Source: Maricaulis sp. (GTDB taxonomy: Bacteria; Pseudomonadota; Alphaproteobacteria; Caulobacterales; Maricaulaceae). Taken from it: a DNA stretch of 64,000 nucleotides. The notes beneath the pieces were generated by a model, which worked only from the letters and a program-made list of their open reading frames with translations, had not been told where the DNA came from and made no database searches. Every line of letters starts with the position of its first letter. Positions within the stretch are counted from its first letter, which is position 1. Location: the NCBI RefSeq assembly GCF_030149235.1, contig NZ_JASBRW010000024.1:30453-94452 (forward strand), written 5' to 3'. The translations under genes and the position numbers were made by a program. Positions 1 to 8,662 of this stretch are shown in pieces.

Positions 1-16
1 GCGGGTCTCTCCACTG

Positions 17-397
17 ATGACCTGCATCATTCGCCCGGATGCGGACGATGTCCGCTATGTCGCGCTCAGCGCGGGCATGCGCAGCCACCCCCGTTTCACC
101 AATGTCGAGGAGGGCGATCTGGTCGACACCCAGATCAGTACCCAAGGACGTCAACTCCTTTCAATTATCAAGGAGAGCGGGATTTTTTCCGGCCATGTCG
201 AAGCCGTCGATGCAATCTGGCGCTCCGAGTATGAAGGCGTGACGGACCATTGGCATGGCGTCTACACCCCCATGCGAAGTCGAGACGGCGAATGGTTTCT
301 TCACGCCGCAATTGACCGCATCTGCGCCGAGCGCTTCAGCGAGCTGGAAAGCAGGCGCAAGGGCTGGGTCCAGATTACCAACCTGCACGCGGCTTGA
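17..397 (+). CDS. Hypothetical protein, 5' end possibly outside the window
   Basis: I do not recognise this 126-residue product. It is soluble, with no signal peptide or membrane segment. The mixed charged/aromatic pattern in the middle (WRSEYEGVTDHWHGVYTPMR) is compatible with a PAS-like sensory fold, but that is only an impression. The reading frame stays open upstream of the ATG at 17 to the left edge of the window (codons from position 2 contain no stop), so the true start may lie further left and this may be the C-terminal part of a longer protein. The next gene on the same strand starts about 60 bases downstream. Codon use matches neighbouring real genes. Confidence 0.6.
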   Translation: MTCIIRPDADDVRYVALSAGMRSHPRFTNVEEGDLVDTQISTQGRQLLSIIKESGIFSGHVEAVDAIWRSEYEGVTDHWHGVYTPMRSRDGEWFLHAAIDRICAERFSELESRRKGWVQITNLHAA

Positions 398-456
398 GAC
401 ACGATACCGGCCACAACGCCAACGCTTCCTTTACGGGTGCGTGCTAGACCGGGTGC

Positions 457-903
457 ATGATGATGTTGCGTTCTACTCTTTGCGCCCTGGCGCTGGCCCT
501 GACGGCAGGCGCCCTGCCGGCTGCCGCGCTGGCCCCACCGGCGTCCGATAGCGGAAGCGATGATCCGCGTCACCGGAATATCACCTCATCGGACAGCTAT
601 ATGCCCCTGCCGCCGCTGACGGCAACCGTGCAAGCCAATCGCCGTGCCCGCGGCATCCTGCAGATCGAAGCCGGTCTCGAGGTCGAGGATTCTCGGCTTC
701 GCCGCCGCGTCGAACGCTACATGCCGCGCTTGCGCAATGCCTATGTCACCGCAATGAGCGTCTATACCGGGAATTACTTCCAGTATGGCGAGGTGCCGGA
801 CGCGGACCGCATCGCTGCACTACTGCAGGAAGCGACCGACATGACCCTGGGCCAGGACGGCGCCGAAGTCCTGCTCGGCATGATCATCATCCATTCCGAC
901 TAG
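457..903 (+). CDS. Secreted FliL-like hypothetical protein
   Basis: The 148-residue product begins with a hydrophobic leader (about residues 3-26, ending in an Ala-rich AAALA) typical of a Sec signal peptide. Residues about 65-145 (ILQIEAGLEVEDSRLRRRVE, then a paired-helix segment, then VLLGMIIIHSD) resemble the periplasmic C-terminal domain of FliL: a beta strand, an Arg-rich 'prlrdayv' helix and a terminal beta strand. Unlike flagellar FliL there is no retained transmembrane anchor apart from the leader, so it is probably a free periplasmic relative. No flagellar genes are nearby. Three ATG codons in a row (457, 460, 463) could serve as start. The FliL-like fold is an inference from pattern, not an alignment. 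Confidence 0.65.
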   Translation: MMMLRSTLCALALALTAGALPAAALAPPASDSGSDDPRHRNITSSDSYMPLPPLTATVQANRRARGILQIEAGLEVEDSRLRRRVERYMPRLRNAYVTAMSVYTGNYFQYGEVPDADRIAALLQEATDMTLGQDGAEVLLGMIIIHSD

Positions 904-914
904 GGTTTAAGCCC

Positions 915-1190
915 CTAGGACAGCGCATCCATGAATTTGGCCAGGTCGAGATCGAGCTGGGTCACGCCTCCGGCATCATGGGTCGCCAAGGTCACATCCA
1001 CCGTGTTGTAGACATTGAACCACTCGGGATGGTGATCCATCTGCTCGGCCTTCAGCGCGACCCGGTTCATGAAACCCCAGGCTTCGTTGAAATCGGCGAA
1101 CTTGTAGACCTTGCGGATGGCGTCACGGCCTTCAACAGCCTCCCAGCCGCTGAGCTGCGCGACAACCGCCCGTGCACCTAGCTTGTCCAT
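915..1190 (-). CDS. phhB: Pterin-4a-carbinolamine dehydratase
   Basis: PCD/DCoH family enzyme, which dehydrates 4a-hydroxytetrahydrobiopterin so that the cofactor of aromatic amino acid hydroxylases can be recycled. The 91-residue protein carries the family hallmark [14 protein letters not shown] with the catalytic His pair, followed by the [20 protein letters not shown]-terminal helix. Length is normal for the family. I chose the ATG at 1190 because GGAG lies 8 bases upstream; a GTG at 1199 is also in frame. It follows bioB on the same strand with about 12 bases between them, so the two are probably co-transcribed, although there is no obvious metabolic link. No phenylalanine hydroxylase gene is in the window. 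Confidence 0.92.
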   Translation of the reverse strand: MDKLGARAVVAQLSGWEAVEGRDAIRKVYKFADFNEAWGFMNRVALKAEQMDHHPEWFNVYNTVDVTLATHDAGGVTQLDLDLAKFMDALS

Positions 1191-1202
1191 CAGCCTCACT
1201 CC

Positions 1203-2192
1203 CTATTCCGCCGGCAATTGCATCGGCTCGATGCCGAGCGTCTTGAACAGGTCGAAATCCTCGTGCTTTTCCGGGTTCGGCGTGGTCAGCAATTCCTCGC
1301 CGACGAAGATCGAATTGGCCCCGGCCAGGAAGCACAGCGCCTGCAACTCCTTGCTCATACCCTCGCGGCCGGCCGACAGGCGGACCATGGATTTCGGCAT
1401 CAGGATACGCGCCGTGGCGATGGTGCGCACGAAATCAATGCCGTCGAGCGGCTTGCTGTCTCCCAGCGGCGTGCCCGGCACGGCAACCAGGTGATTGATC
1501 GGCACGCTTTCCGGATGCGGATCCATTGACGCCAGCTCGGTCAGCAGGCCGATACGGGCCGCCTCATCCTCGCCCATACCGACAATACCGCCGGTGCAGA
1601 CATGGATACCGGCACCACGCACGCGGTCGAGCGTGTCGATACGGTCCTGATAGGTGCGGGTCGAGATCACCCGGCCATAGTCTTCCGGCGCCGTATCGAG
1701 ATTATGATTATAGTAATCCAGCCCCGCCTCGCGCAGCTTTTCCGCCTGACCGTCAGACAGCATGCCGAGCGTGACACAGGTCTCCATGCCCATCGCCTTG
1801 ACGCCGGAGATCATGTCGCAGATCGCGTCTTCATCGCGGGTTTTCAGGTCGCGCCAGGCCGCGCCCATACAGAAGCGGGTGGCACCGCCGGCCTTGGCCT
1901 TCTCCGCCGCCTCAAGCACGTCATCCAACGGCATCAGCTTGGACGCTTTCAACCCGGTGTCGAAATGAGCTGACTGATTGCAATATCCGCAATCCTCGGC
2001 ACAACCACCTGTCTTGATCGATAACAGCTGGCTGGTCTGGACCTCATTGGCCTTGTGGCACCGTCTGTGCACGCTCTGAGCAGCAAAGATCAAATCGTTA
2101 AACGGTGCGCGATAGATCTCGCCTGCCGTTGCACGCGTCCAGTCCGTGCGCGGTGTCGTCAAAGTGTCGAGATCGTCAAGGAAATGCGTCAT
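1203..2192 (-). CDS. bioB: Biotin synthase
   Basis: Radical SAM enzyme that inserts sulfur into dethiobiotin, the last step of biotin synthesis. The 329-residue product has the radical-SAM cluster motif C64-AED-C68-GY-C71, preceded by [10 protein letters not shown] and followed by NQSAHF as in all BioB proteins. The [11 protein letters not shown] and [12 protein letters not shown] segments that line the substrate pocket are also present. Length is typical. No other bio genes are visible, so biotin synthesis genes must lie elsewhere. The start at 2192 is only 20 bases from the divergent vanZ-like start at 2213, so any bioB promoter must lie inside that neighbour's coding sequence. Confidence 0.96.
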   Translation of the reverse strand: MTHFLDDLDTLTTPRTDWTRATAGEIYRAPFNDLIFAAQSVHRRCHKANEVQTSQLLSIKTGGCAEDCGYCNQSAHFDTGLKASKLMPLDDVLEAAEKAKAGGATRFCMGAAWRDLKTRDEDAICDMISGVKAMGMETCVTLGMLSDGQAEKLREAGLDYYNHNLDTAPEDYGRVISTRTYQDRIDTLDRVRGAGIHVCTGGIVGMGEDEAARIGLLTELASMDPHPESVPINHLVAVPGTPLGDSKPLDGIDFVRTIATARILMPKSMVRLSAGREGMSKELQALCFLAGANSIFVGEELLTTPNPEKHEDFDLFKTLGIEPMQLPAE

Positions 2193-2212
2193 TTGGAGCC
2201 CGGTCCTGTTTG

Positions 2213-2599
2213 ATGTCGACGGAACCTAAAAACACTCAAGCCCGCCGTCCAGATGCGGGACTGCGATGGGCTGGCCGTGTCCTGTTTGTGACCACCAGCG
2301 CGCTCGTGCTCGACCTGGCGTTTCAACCCGGCCTCGCCATGCGTCCGGATATTCTCGGCTTTGACAAGCTCGAGCATATCGCCGCGTTCTTCACCCTGAC
2401 CGTGCTGATGCGGATTGGCTGGCCCGGCCGCGCCCATGTGCTGCAAACCGTCTTGTTGATGGGCTTTGGCTTGTTCATCGAACTGGTCCAGGCCACTGAC
2501 ATGGTCGGACGTACGGCCAGCTGGGCTGATGTTGTGGCGGACATGATCGGCATCCTGATCGGCATGTCCTTCTCGCTCTTCGTTGGAAAACGGCTCTAG
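2213..2599 (+). CDS. VanZ-like family membrane protein
   Basis: Small (128 residues) membrane protein with about four hydrophobic segments. The sequence [20 protein letters not shown] followed by GLFIELVQ and a [12 protein letters not shown] segment is the VanZ-family pattern (conserved D-K-x-x-H, E-x-x-Q and D-x-x-x-D). Most VanZ homologues outside resistance operons have no defined function, and no vancomycin-resistance genes are nearby. The frame is open further upstream, but ATG 2213 is preferred because the upstream extension runs antisense through bioB and is not protein-like. The gene ends before a bidirectional terminator shared with the convergent symporter gene. Confidence 0.8.
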   Translation: MSTEPKNTQARRPDAGLRWAGRVLFVTTSALVLDLAFQPGLAMRPDILGFDKLEHIAAFFTLTVLMRIGWPGRAHVLQTVLLMGFGLFIELVQATDMVGRTASWADVVADMIGILIGMSFSLFVGKRL

Positions 2600-2631
2600 C
2601 TCGCCCCCACGCCATTGGGTTAGACCAAAGA

Positions 2632-2661
2632 AAAAGCCCCGCCGGATCCGGCGGGGCTTTT
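2632..2661. terminator. Bidirectional terminator between vanZ-like gene and symporter gene
   Basis: A perfect 30-base palindrome (AAAAGCCCCGCCGG and its complement, centred between 2646 and 2647) with A-tract on the left and T-tract on the right. It can act as a Rho-independent terminator on both strands for the convergent genes ending at 2599 and 2683. Confidence 0.9.
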
Positions 2662-2682
2662 CCTTGGTCGAAACAACCGGAC

Positions 2683-4221
2683 CTAGTCGTCCTTGGTCGT
2701 CGCTTCGCCCTCGGCATTGGCATGGCCGGACTGGAGTTCTTCCTCCGTCGACTCTTGCGTGCCCCAGACATCGCCCGCCCAGTTCGGCGGCAGTTCGCCG
2801 GTCTTGTCGAAGCGTTTGGTGTAGGCCACCACGGCGCCTGACAGCAGCAGCAGTGCCACCACGTTCGGCAACAGCATGGACGCGTTGGCAATATCGCCGA
2901 AGCGCCAGAGCCCCGTCACATTGGTAATCAGCGTGCCCGCGAAAGCCACACCCACCCAGACGAAGCGGAACGGCTTGGCTGCCCAGTCGCCGGTGATGTA
3001 GGTCAGGCACTGCTCGGCATAGTAGGACCAGCCGATAATCGTGGTGAAGGCGAACAGGGCCTGCGCCGCCAGGATCACCCAGGCACCATACATCATGCCC
3101 TCGGCAAAGGCCGCCGTGGTAATGGCGGACGCCTCGAGCGTGGTCGACTGCCAGGCATAATCCACCGTGGCACCGTCACCGGACGGGTAAGCACCCTGCA
3201 CAACCAGGATCACCAGCGCCGTCATGGTACAGATGATCATGGTGTCGATGAACACGCCGAGCATGGCGATCTCGCCCTGTTTGACCGGGTTCTTGGTCTG
3301 CGCAGCCGCGTGGGCAATCGGGGCAGAACCCTGGCCGGCCTCGTTGGAGAACAGACCGCGCGCCACACCGGCACGGATCGCCGCGAGGACACCATAGCCG
3401 GCCAGACCGCCGCCGGCCTGCTCCCAGCCGAAGGCGCCGCCGATGATCAGCATGAAGGCGTTCGGGATGAACTCGATGTGGGTGATGATCACGAACAGGG
3501 CGGCGAGGATATAGGCGCCGGCCATGAACGGGATGATCTTGCCAGCCACGCTACCGATCGACTTGATGCCGCCAATGATCACGATGAAGACCAGCGCACC
3601 GATCACGAGACCAACGCTCCAATTGGGCACGGCAACGCCCATCGAACGGCCCGCCTCGACAGCAGACTGGGTGATGGAATTGGCCTGGATCATGCCGCCG
3701 GTACCGACAGCAGAGAAAATCGTACCGATACAGAAGAGAACGGCGAGCCAGCCCCAATGCTTACCGAGGCCGTTCTTGATGTAATACATCGGACCACCGT
3801 GGAAGTGGCCGTCCGGGTGTTTCTCACGGTAGCGGACCGCGAGGCTGGACTCGGCATAGGCCGCGGCCATGCCAAAGAGGGCGGTGATCCACATCCAGAA
3901 GATCGCGCCCGGGCCACCCAGGGTGATGGCGGTTGCCACACCGGCGAGGTTACCCGTGCCGACCTGACCGGACAGGGCCGTAGAGAGGGCCTGCCAGGGC
4001 GTGATCTCACCCTCGCCGCCGCCTTTGCGGCCAGACCACAGCTCGCCGAAAGCCGGGAAAAGGCGGCGCAGCGGCCGGAAGCCAAGGCGCAGCATGAAGA
4101 TGAGACCCGTGCCCAGAAGGGCGATGGTGATAATGCCTACGGGCAGGATGCGCTGATCACCCCAGGTCCCCCCCCAGAGGAAATCGCTGACCGTAGTCGC
4201 AGCGTCAAAGAAGCCGTCCAT
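2683..4221 (-). CDS. AGCS-family sodium:alanine/glycine symporter
   Basis: Inner-membrane secondary transporter of the alanine-or-glycine:cation symporter family (AlsT/AgcS type), importing small neutral amino acids with sodium. The 512-residue product shows the family's GTGNLAGVATAITLGGPGA block, the GMAAAYAESSLAVRYRE block, and FSNEAGQGSAPIAHAAA, together with about ten hydrophobic helices. I prefer ATG 4221, which has GGGGAG 6 bases upstream, over the in-frame TTG at 4233, which overlaps that ribosome binding site. The C-terminal 40 residues are hydrophilic. The 207-base upstream region was searched by eye for a glycine riboswitch and none was convincing. Confidence 0.93.
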   Translation of the reverse strand: MDGFFDAATTVSDFLWGGTWGDQRILPVGIITIALLGTGLIFMLRLGFRPLRRLFPAFGELWSGRKGGGEGEITPWQALSTALSGQVGTGNLAGVATAITLGGPGAIFWMWITALFGMAAAYAESSLAVRYREKHPDGHFHGGPMYYIKNGLGKHWGWLAVLFCIGTIFSAVGTGGMIQANSITQSAVEAGRSMGVAVPNWSVGLVIGALVFIVIIGGIKSIGSVAGKIIPFMAGAYILAALFVIITHIEFIPNAFMLIIGGAFGWEQAGGGLAGYGVLAAIRAGVARGLFSNEAGQGSAPIAHAAAQTKNPVKQGEIAMLGVFIDTMIICTMTALVILVVQGAYPSGDGATVDYAWQSTTLEASAITTAAFAEGMMYGAWVILAAQALFAFTTIIGWSYYAEQCLTYITGDWAAKPFRFVWVGVAFAGTLITNVTGLWRFGDIANASMLLPNVVALLLLSGAVVAYTKRFDKTGELPPNWAGDVWGTQESTEEELQSGHANAEGEATTKDD

Positions 4222-4428
4222 TACACTCCCCAATCCAAAAAACTGTGCGCACCTTATGAAGTACGGCGGCCCGCTGAAAGGCTTTTATGCGTTTTCGTGA
4301 CAGTTTTCGCCTCTGCCAACCTGAAGGCGAGCTTACCTCAGCCTGTCCAGCGACTATCCGCTTATTCACTTGAACCCGCGGGGGCCTGCGCGCGATTTTG
4401 CGCACTCAGGAACTAAGAGGGACATGAG

Positions 4429-5754
4429 ATGTTGAATCGTTTTGCTGCGGCGTTGAGTGCCGCCATGCTGGCACTGCCCGCCCTGGCACAAACCCCGCTG
4501 GCGCCGGAAACGCGCGACAGCGCCGTCGACAGCCTGGCCACGCTCATCGCCGACGAATTCTATGATGCCGAACGCGCCGCCGAGATTGCGGATAATCTAC
4601 GCGGCGCCCATGCGGCAGGCGCCTATCAGCAGGACAGCGCCGAGGCCTTCGCCTCTGCAGTTGGCGCAGATCTGGCTGAACAGGACAATCACTTCTCGGT
4701 TCGCTATGTCGGCGCCGAACGGGTCGCAGAGGCCATGGCCCGGCGCGAACAGCGGCGCGAAGGCGGCCCGCCCTCGGCGGAGGAAATCCAGCGGCGCTGG
4801 GCGCCGCTGGCGCGGCAGAATTTCGGTTTCGCCGAGGTCTCCATCCTTCCCGGCAATATCGGCTATATCAAACTCGACCAGTTCGCCCCGATCGAGCCGG
4901 CCATGGATACGGCCAGCGCTGCCCTGAACTTCGTGGCCAACACCGATGGCGTGATTTTCGACCTGCGCCAGAATGGCGGCGGCCATCCATCCATGGTGCA
5001 ATTCCTGACCAGCCATTTCCTGCCCGCCGGCGGAGACACGCTGATCAACACCTTCGTGTCGCGCGACTATGACTACCCCAATCAGCTCTGGTCACTCGCC
5101 AGCCACCCGGCCGGGCATCGCCCGGATGTTCCGCTGGTGGTTCTGACGAGTAGTCGCTCCGGCTCGGCCGGCGAGGCCTTCCCCTATCACCTGCAGGCGA
5201 TGGAGCGCGCAACAATCATTGGTGAGACCACCTATGGCGCCGGCAATCCGGGTCAGACCTTTCTGGCCGAAGAGGGCTTTGCCATCTTCATTTCGACCGG
5301 CTCGGCCCGCAACCCGATCACCGGAACCAATTGGGAGGGCACAGGCGTGACGCCCGATATCGCCGTCGAGGCCGACGACGCGCTGATCGAAGCGCGCCTG
5401 CATCTTTACGCCCAGCTGGCCGCAGACAACGAAGACCCCGGCATCGCGAACAGCCTCAGCTTGGCGATTGAAGCGCTTGAAGCGCAGCGCAACCCGGTCG
5501 AGCTATCGACCCGCCAGTTGCGCCGCTATGCGGCCGACTGGGGTGTCCGCGACACCTTCATGGAAGACGGGCGCCTGTATTATCTCCGCGAAGGCAGCAA
5601 CCCGGTCGCCCTGGTCCCGCTGGGCAATCATCGCTTTATGCTGGAGGATGATGATCGATATCGCCTCGTCTTCATCGAAGGCGAAAACGGCTTCGACCGT
5701 CTCGATTTGCATATGCCCGATGGCCGGGTCATCGCCAATTGGCGCGTCGACTAG
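4429..5754 (+). CDS. Secreted S41-family (C-terminal-processing/IRBP-like) peptidase
   Basis: The 441-residue protein starts with a signal peptide ending near ALAQ (residue 21). The catalytic S41 core begins at GNIGYIKLDQF and includes GVIFDLRQNGGGHPSM and the nucleophile region SRSGSAGEAF, with the likely catalytic Ser246 in GSAGE. It then continues GETTYGAGNPG and NWEGTGVTPDI, as in periplasmic tricorn/IRBP-type S41 enzymes. There is no clear PDZ domain between the N-terminal helical domain and the core, which places it with the IRBP-like subgroup rather than CtpA. The C-terminal 90 residues are an extra beta-rich domain of unknown role. Start is ATG 4429 with AGAGGG upstream. It converges with the next gene, only 2 bases apart. 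Confidence 0.9.
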   Translation: MLNRFAAALSAAMLALPALAQTPLAPETRDSAVDSLATLIADEFYDAERAAEIADNLRGAHAAGAYQQDSAEAFASAVGADLAEQDNHFSVRYVGAERVAEAMARREQRREGGPPSAEEIQRRWAPLARQNFGFAEVSILPGNIGYIKLDQFAPIEPAMDTASAALNFVANTDGVIFDLRQNGGGHPSMVQFLTSHFLPAGGDTLINTFVSRDYDYPNQLWSLASHPAGHRPDVPLVVLTSSRSGSAGEAFPYHLQAMERATIIGETTYGAGNPGQTFLAEEGFAIFISTGSARNPITGTNWEGTGVTPDIAVEADDALIEARLHLYAQLAADNEDPGIANSLSLAIEALEAQRNPVELSTRQLRRYAADWGVRDTFMEDGRLYYLREGSNPVALVPLGNHRFMLEDDDRYRLVFIEGENGFDRLDLHMPDGRVIANWRVD

Positions 5755-5756
5755 AC

Positions 5757-6302
5757 CTAGCGCACTTCAATGGCGATGACGCCCCAGGACCAGTCATCAT
5801 CATTCATACCGGTCAGCGCCGGGTCATCCCGGCGCGGCCAGACCAGCATGGCCGGCCCGAAACCGCCCATGGGCAGCGGGTCGCCCTCCATGCGTATGGC
5901 CAGGATGACGTCGTGATCATAGATTCGCTGCAGCGCGATCTCGCGCTGATAGCCGTCGACCGATGTGATCACCAGCACCTGTCCGGTCGGTACGGCAATG
6001 GCGAGGACATCACGCAGGAGCGGACCAGAGAAGTTACGCACGCTGTGACCAGCGGGGAAGTCGGCCCGCACCGCGTGTTGTTCCAGGGTCAAAAGCGCGG
6101 CCGTATTGATGACGCAGGCGGCATCGAACTCGATACCGAACGTGTTGAACAAGGGCTCGGTCAGCGGGTCCATCGCGCCGCGGTCGACCGTGGCGATTTC
6201 ACCATAGATGGTGATGATGTCAGCGCTGTCCTCGCCGTTATTGGTCGGCGCCTGGCACCCCATGAGGGCCAGCCCCGCCACCAGTCCCATAATCCACCGC
6301 AT
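5757..6302 (-). CDS. Lipoprotein with molybdopterin-oxidoreductase-like fold
   Basis: The 181-residue product has a lipoprotein signal (GLALMGC, lipid-attached Cys about residue 16). The body contains SGPLLRDVLAIAV, ITSVDGYQREIAL, DVILAIRMEGDPLP and GFGPAMLVWPR. That series is typical of the sulfite-oxidase-type molybdopterin-binding fold, in which such small periplasmic versions usually do not bind cofactor. A ligand-binding Cys in the usual position is absent, so catalysis is doubtful. It lies immediately downstream of the FemAB-like gene (13 bases apart, same strand) and may share its transcript. Confidence 0.7.
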   Translation of the reverse strand: MRWIMGLVAGLALMGCQAPTNNGEDSADIITIYGEIATVDRGAMDPLTEPLFNTFGIEFDAACVINTAALLTLEQHAVRADFPAGHSVRNFSGPLLRDVLAIAVPTGQVLVITSVDGYQREIALQRIYDHDVILAIRMEGDPLPMGGFGPAMLVWPRRDDPALTGMNDDDWSWGVIAIEVR

Positions 6303-6315
6303 GCTTTGCCCCCGC

Positions 6316-7332
6316 CTAGAAATAGGTTCCGCAATAGGTCACGACCTCACCACCGGTTCCGATCTTGAACCGCGCCAGGCCGGCGCCCTGGGTGGTGTTG
6401 ACCCCGCCGAGATCAAACTGAACAACACCACGGTTTTTGAGTTCGTCGAGCGCCTGCCAGAGCAGGAGGTTATGTGCGCCCAGCTTGCGGCCGGTCTCGC
6501 TGTTCCAGCCGATATGATAGGTCGCCGAACAGCCATGGATCAGAAACATCATGGCGGCGATTTTCTCGCGGCCCTGGTCAGCACGCAGGATCAGGAGGCT
6601 GTCGCGGTCACCGGTCGCGGTCTGGAAAGCAGGCACAAGGGCAGCCGGCGTCGCCTTGTAGCCGCGCTCCTCGCGCTGACCTTCCTCGGTCTGCAACAGC
6701 CAGCGGTATTGCGCCAGCTTGACACTGTTCTGCGCCGATTTCAGCCCGGATTTTTCCGCCGCATTGAGACGGTTGCGCCATTTGCCATCGAAGCCGGCCC
6801 TCAAGGTGGTCAGGTCCTGGTTCAGATCGAGCAGCACAGTCGAATAACCCGTCATCACCCGGGACAGCCCGGCTGGCGGGACAACATCATCCGGCGTCAT
6901 CAGGGTGACACGGGGCCAGGACAGCCCCAGCGACCGCTTGATGAGTCTGATTACCTGGCCCTTTTGCCCGGCATCAAGCTCGCGCAACCAGACCGGTCCG
7001 CGCGTGCACACCGCCAGAGTCAGAAGGCCGGCGAATTTGCGCACGGTGATTTGCGCCAGTGCCAATCGGCCCTGGTCATCCTCAATCGAGACCCGGCGCA
7101 CATCCGCCCCCAGTTCGACCAGGGCTTCACCGTAATTCCAGTCCTGCTGCAAGGCCGCCGGATGACGCCTCAGCTCGGCATCCCAGGTCGCGCGATCAAT
7201 ATCGAAGGAGAGACGCATTTCGCCCCGCAGGCTCGAATCAGCTTTGATATCCACTATCCACGAGCCTGCCGGGAGCACAATCGCATGCTGTCCCTTCCCT
7301 TCGGCCGCAAGGCGGAAACCGTCATGGGTCAC
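6316..7332 (-). CDS. FemAB/GNAT-like acyltransferase family protein
   Basis: The 338-residue cytoplasmic protein resembles the FemAB / BioF2-like branch of GNAT acyltransferases: GKWRNRLNAAEKSGLK, LILRADQGREKIAAMMFLIH, YHIGWNSETGRKLGAHNLLL and a terminal QFDLGGVNTTQGAGLARFK block. Relatives transfer amino acids from aminoacyl-tRNA to peptidoglycan precursors or acylate lipids; the substrate here is unknown. The only obvious start is GTG 7332, which has a weak GGTGA upstream and overlaps the start of the divergent 51-residue gene at 7324 by 9 bases. A later start (Met39) would remove the overlap but also cut conserved-looking sequence. The overlap of the two starts is odd and suggests one of them is misplaced. 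Confidence 0.75.
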   Translation of the reverse strand: MTHDGFRLAAEGKGQHAIVLPAGSWIVDIKADSSLRGEMRLSFDIDRATWDAELRRHPAALQQDWNYGEALVELGADVRRVSIEDDQGRLALAQITVRKFAGLLTLAVCTRGPVWLRELDAGQKGQVIRLIKRSLGLSWPRVTLMTPDDVVPPAGLSRVMTGYSTVLLDLNQDLTTLRAGFDGKWRNRLNAAEKSGLKSAQNSVKLAQYRWLLQTEEGQREERGYKATPAALVPAFQTATGDRDSLLILRADQGREKIAAMMFLIHGCSATYHIGWNSETGRKLGAHNLLLWQALDELKNRGVVQFDLGGVNTTQGAGLARFKIGTGGEVVTYCGTYF

Positions 7333-7479
7333 AAGATCACCGAGCCACGCCTCACCTTGATGGCGATCTGGCTGGTGTTTCTTTATGTCGGCCTGCCGCT
7401 GCTCGTCGTGACCGGGCTGATGGATCTGGCCATGCAGCTCTTTTTCGGCGTTTGTACCGGGGTTTGGTGTCTGGCCTGA
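7324..7479 (+). CDS. Small (51-residue) membrane protein
   Basis: The reading frame encodes a polar N-terminus (MGHKITEPR) followed by two hydrophobic stretches (MAIWLVFLYVGLPLLVV and a second ending at VCTGVWCLA). Third codon positions are nearly all G/C until the last few codons, as in real host genes. AAGGCGGA lies 7 bases before the ATG. I do not recognise the family. It is divergent from the FemAB-like gene and their starts overlap, and it converges with the SDR gene, 4 bases away. Confidence 0.55.
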   Translation: MGHKITEPRLTLMAIWLVFLYVGLPLLVVTGLMDLAMQLFFGVCTGVWCLA

Positions 7480-7483
7480 CAGG

Positions 7484-8551
7484 TCAGCTCTTGGGCTTGA
7501 CCCGTCCGTTGTCGACCAGGTGCTGGAAGAAATCGATCATCGTCTCTTCCAGCGGCCGGTAGCTGACACCCAGTTCGCGCACACTCTTGGAATGATCGGC
7601 AATAAAATCGATGCCGACATTGCGGCTCACCGTCTTGCGGGTCAGACCCGGATTGAGCATCGGCCCGACCAGCCAGACGAGGAATTTCGGCAGAATGGAT
7701 TTCCCGAATCCGAAACGGTCACCGAGATGCTCGCGCAGTATCTTCGACATTTCCGGGAAGCCGCTGTTATGGCCGGAGAGGATGTGCCGTCCGTTGGCCG
7801 ACGGGGTGAAGCCGGCCAGCACATGGGCCGCGGCCACATCACGAACATCAACCACACCGATACGGAAGTCCGGTACACCGGCCGCCATGGTGCCATCACC
7901 GAACTGGACAATGGTGGAATAGCTTTCCCCGGTGAGGTTGGGATTGATCCCCGGTCCGAGAATGAAGGACGGGTTGATGGTGACCAGATCCCAGCGCGCC
8001 TGTGCCTCGGCGATCTCCCAGGCCTTTTTCTCGGCCAGCGTCTTGGACAGGGAATAGGGATTATGCTTGAGCGAAGAGGAGGTGTTCCAGACCGCCTCCG
8101 TCAGCTTCTTCTCCGGCATGGAGGCGATATCGGCATTGTCGCCATAGATCGCGGCACAGCTGGATGTCAGCACAATGCGTTTGACACTGTCGGTCTCATT
8201 GGCACTGGTCAGCACATTGGCCGTGCCATCGACAGCCGGGTCGACCAGGTCCTTCTGCGGATCAGCCACCGCGAGGGTGAAGGGCGAAGCGGTGTGGATG
8301 ACGAGCTCGCAGCCCGCCATGCCCTCGGCATAGGAGCCCGGCGTGGTCAGATCAGCCTTGAAATAATGGATTGAGCCGGGCGAGGCGTCTGCAATGGCGT
8401 CGAGATATTGCAGCTTGTCCGTCTTGGCCGGGTCCCGCACAGCGGCGTGGACCGTGTGTCCCTTGTCCAGCAATTGCTGGATGATGACACCGGCCAGATA
8501 GCCGGTCGCACCGGTCACGAGGATCGGTGCGTCGGAATTAATCTCGGTCAT
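7484..8551 (-). CDS. Extended SDR / NAD-dependent epimerase-type reductase
   Basis: The 355-residue protein has an N-terminal Rossmann motif TGATGYLAG (residues 13-21), an SDR catalytic set with S131 (LTSSCAAIYG) and Y166-x3-K170 (NPYSLSKTLAEK), and the FILGPGINP region found in dihydroflavonol-4-reductase / cinnamoyl-CoA-reductase-like enzymes. It probably reduces an aldehyde or ketone with NAD(P)H; the substrate is unknown. Start ATG 8551. It appears monocistronic. Confidence 0.88.
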   Translation of the reverse strand: MTEINSDAPILVTGATGYLAGVIIQQLLDKGHTVHAAVRDPAKTDKLQYLDAIADASPGSIHYFKADLTTPGSYAEGMAGCELVIHTASPFTLAVADPQKDLVDPAVDGTANVLTSANETDSVKRIVLTSSCAAIYGDNADIASMPEKKLTEAVWNTSSSLKHNPYSLSKTLAEKKAWEIAEAQARWDLVTINPSFILGPGINPNLTGESYSTIVQFGDGTMAAGVPDFRIGVVDVRDVAAAHVLAGFTPSANGRHILSGHNSGFPEMSKILREHLGDRFGFGKSILPKFLVWLVGPMLNPGLTRKTVSRNVGIDFIADHSKSVRELGVSYRPLEETMIDFFQHLVDNGRVKPKS

Positions 8552-8662
8552 GAAAAGCGCTCGCGGCTAGAAGAGGTCGGCGCCCAGTCTAGCCCGCTTC
8601 GCGCATTAGGCGAGAGGCTCGCTGGCCGCACCCCGCAAAGCCTGCCTCGCCAATCCCGGCAA

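Noticed and set aside
3310..4416. 368-codon plus-strand frame across the symporter gene
   Set aside because: Mirror of the AGCS coding sequence, with Asp/His/Arg-rich composition typical of an antisense shadow.
4222..4428. Possible glycine riboswitch upstream of the AGCS symporter
   Set aside because: I found no matching conserved core (such as GCCGAAGG plus paired regions) on the minus strand.
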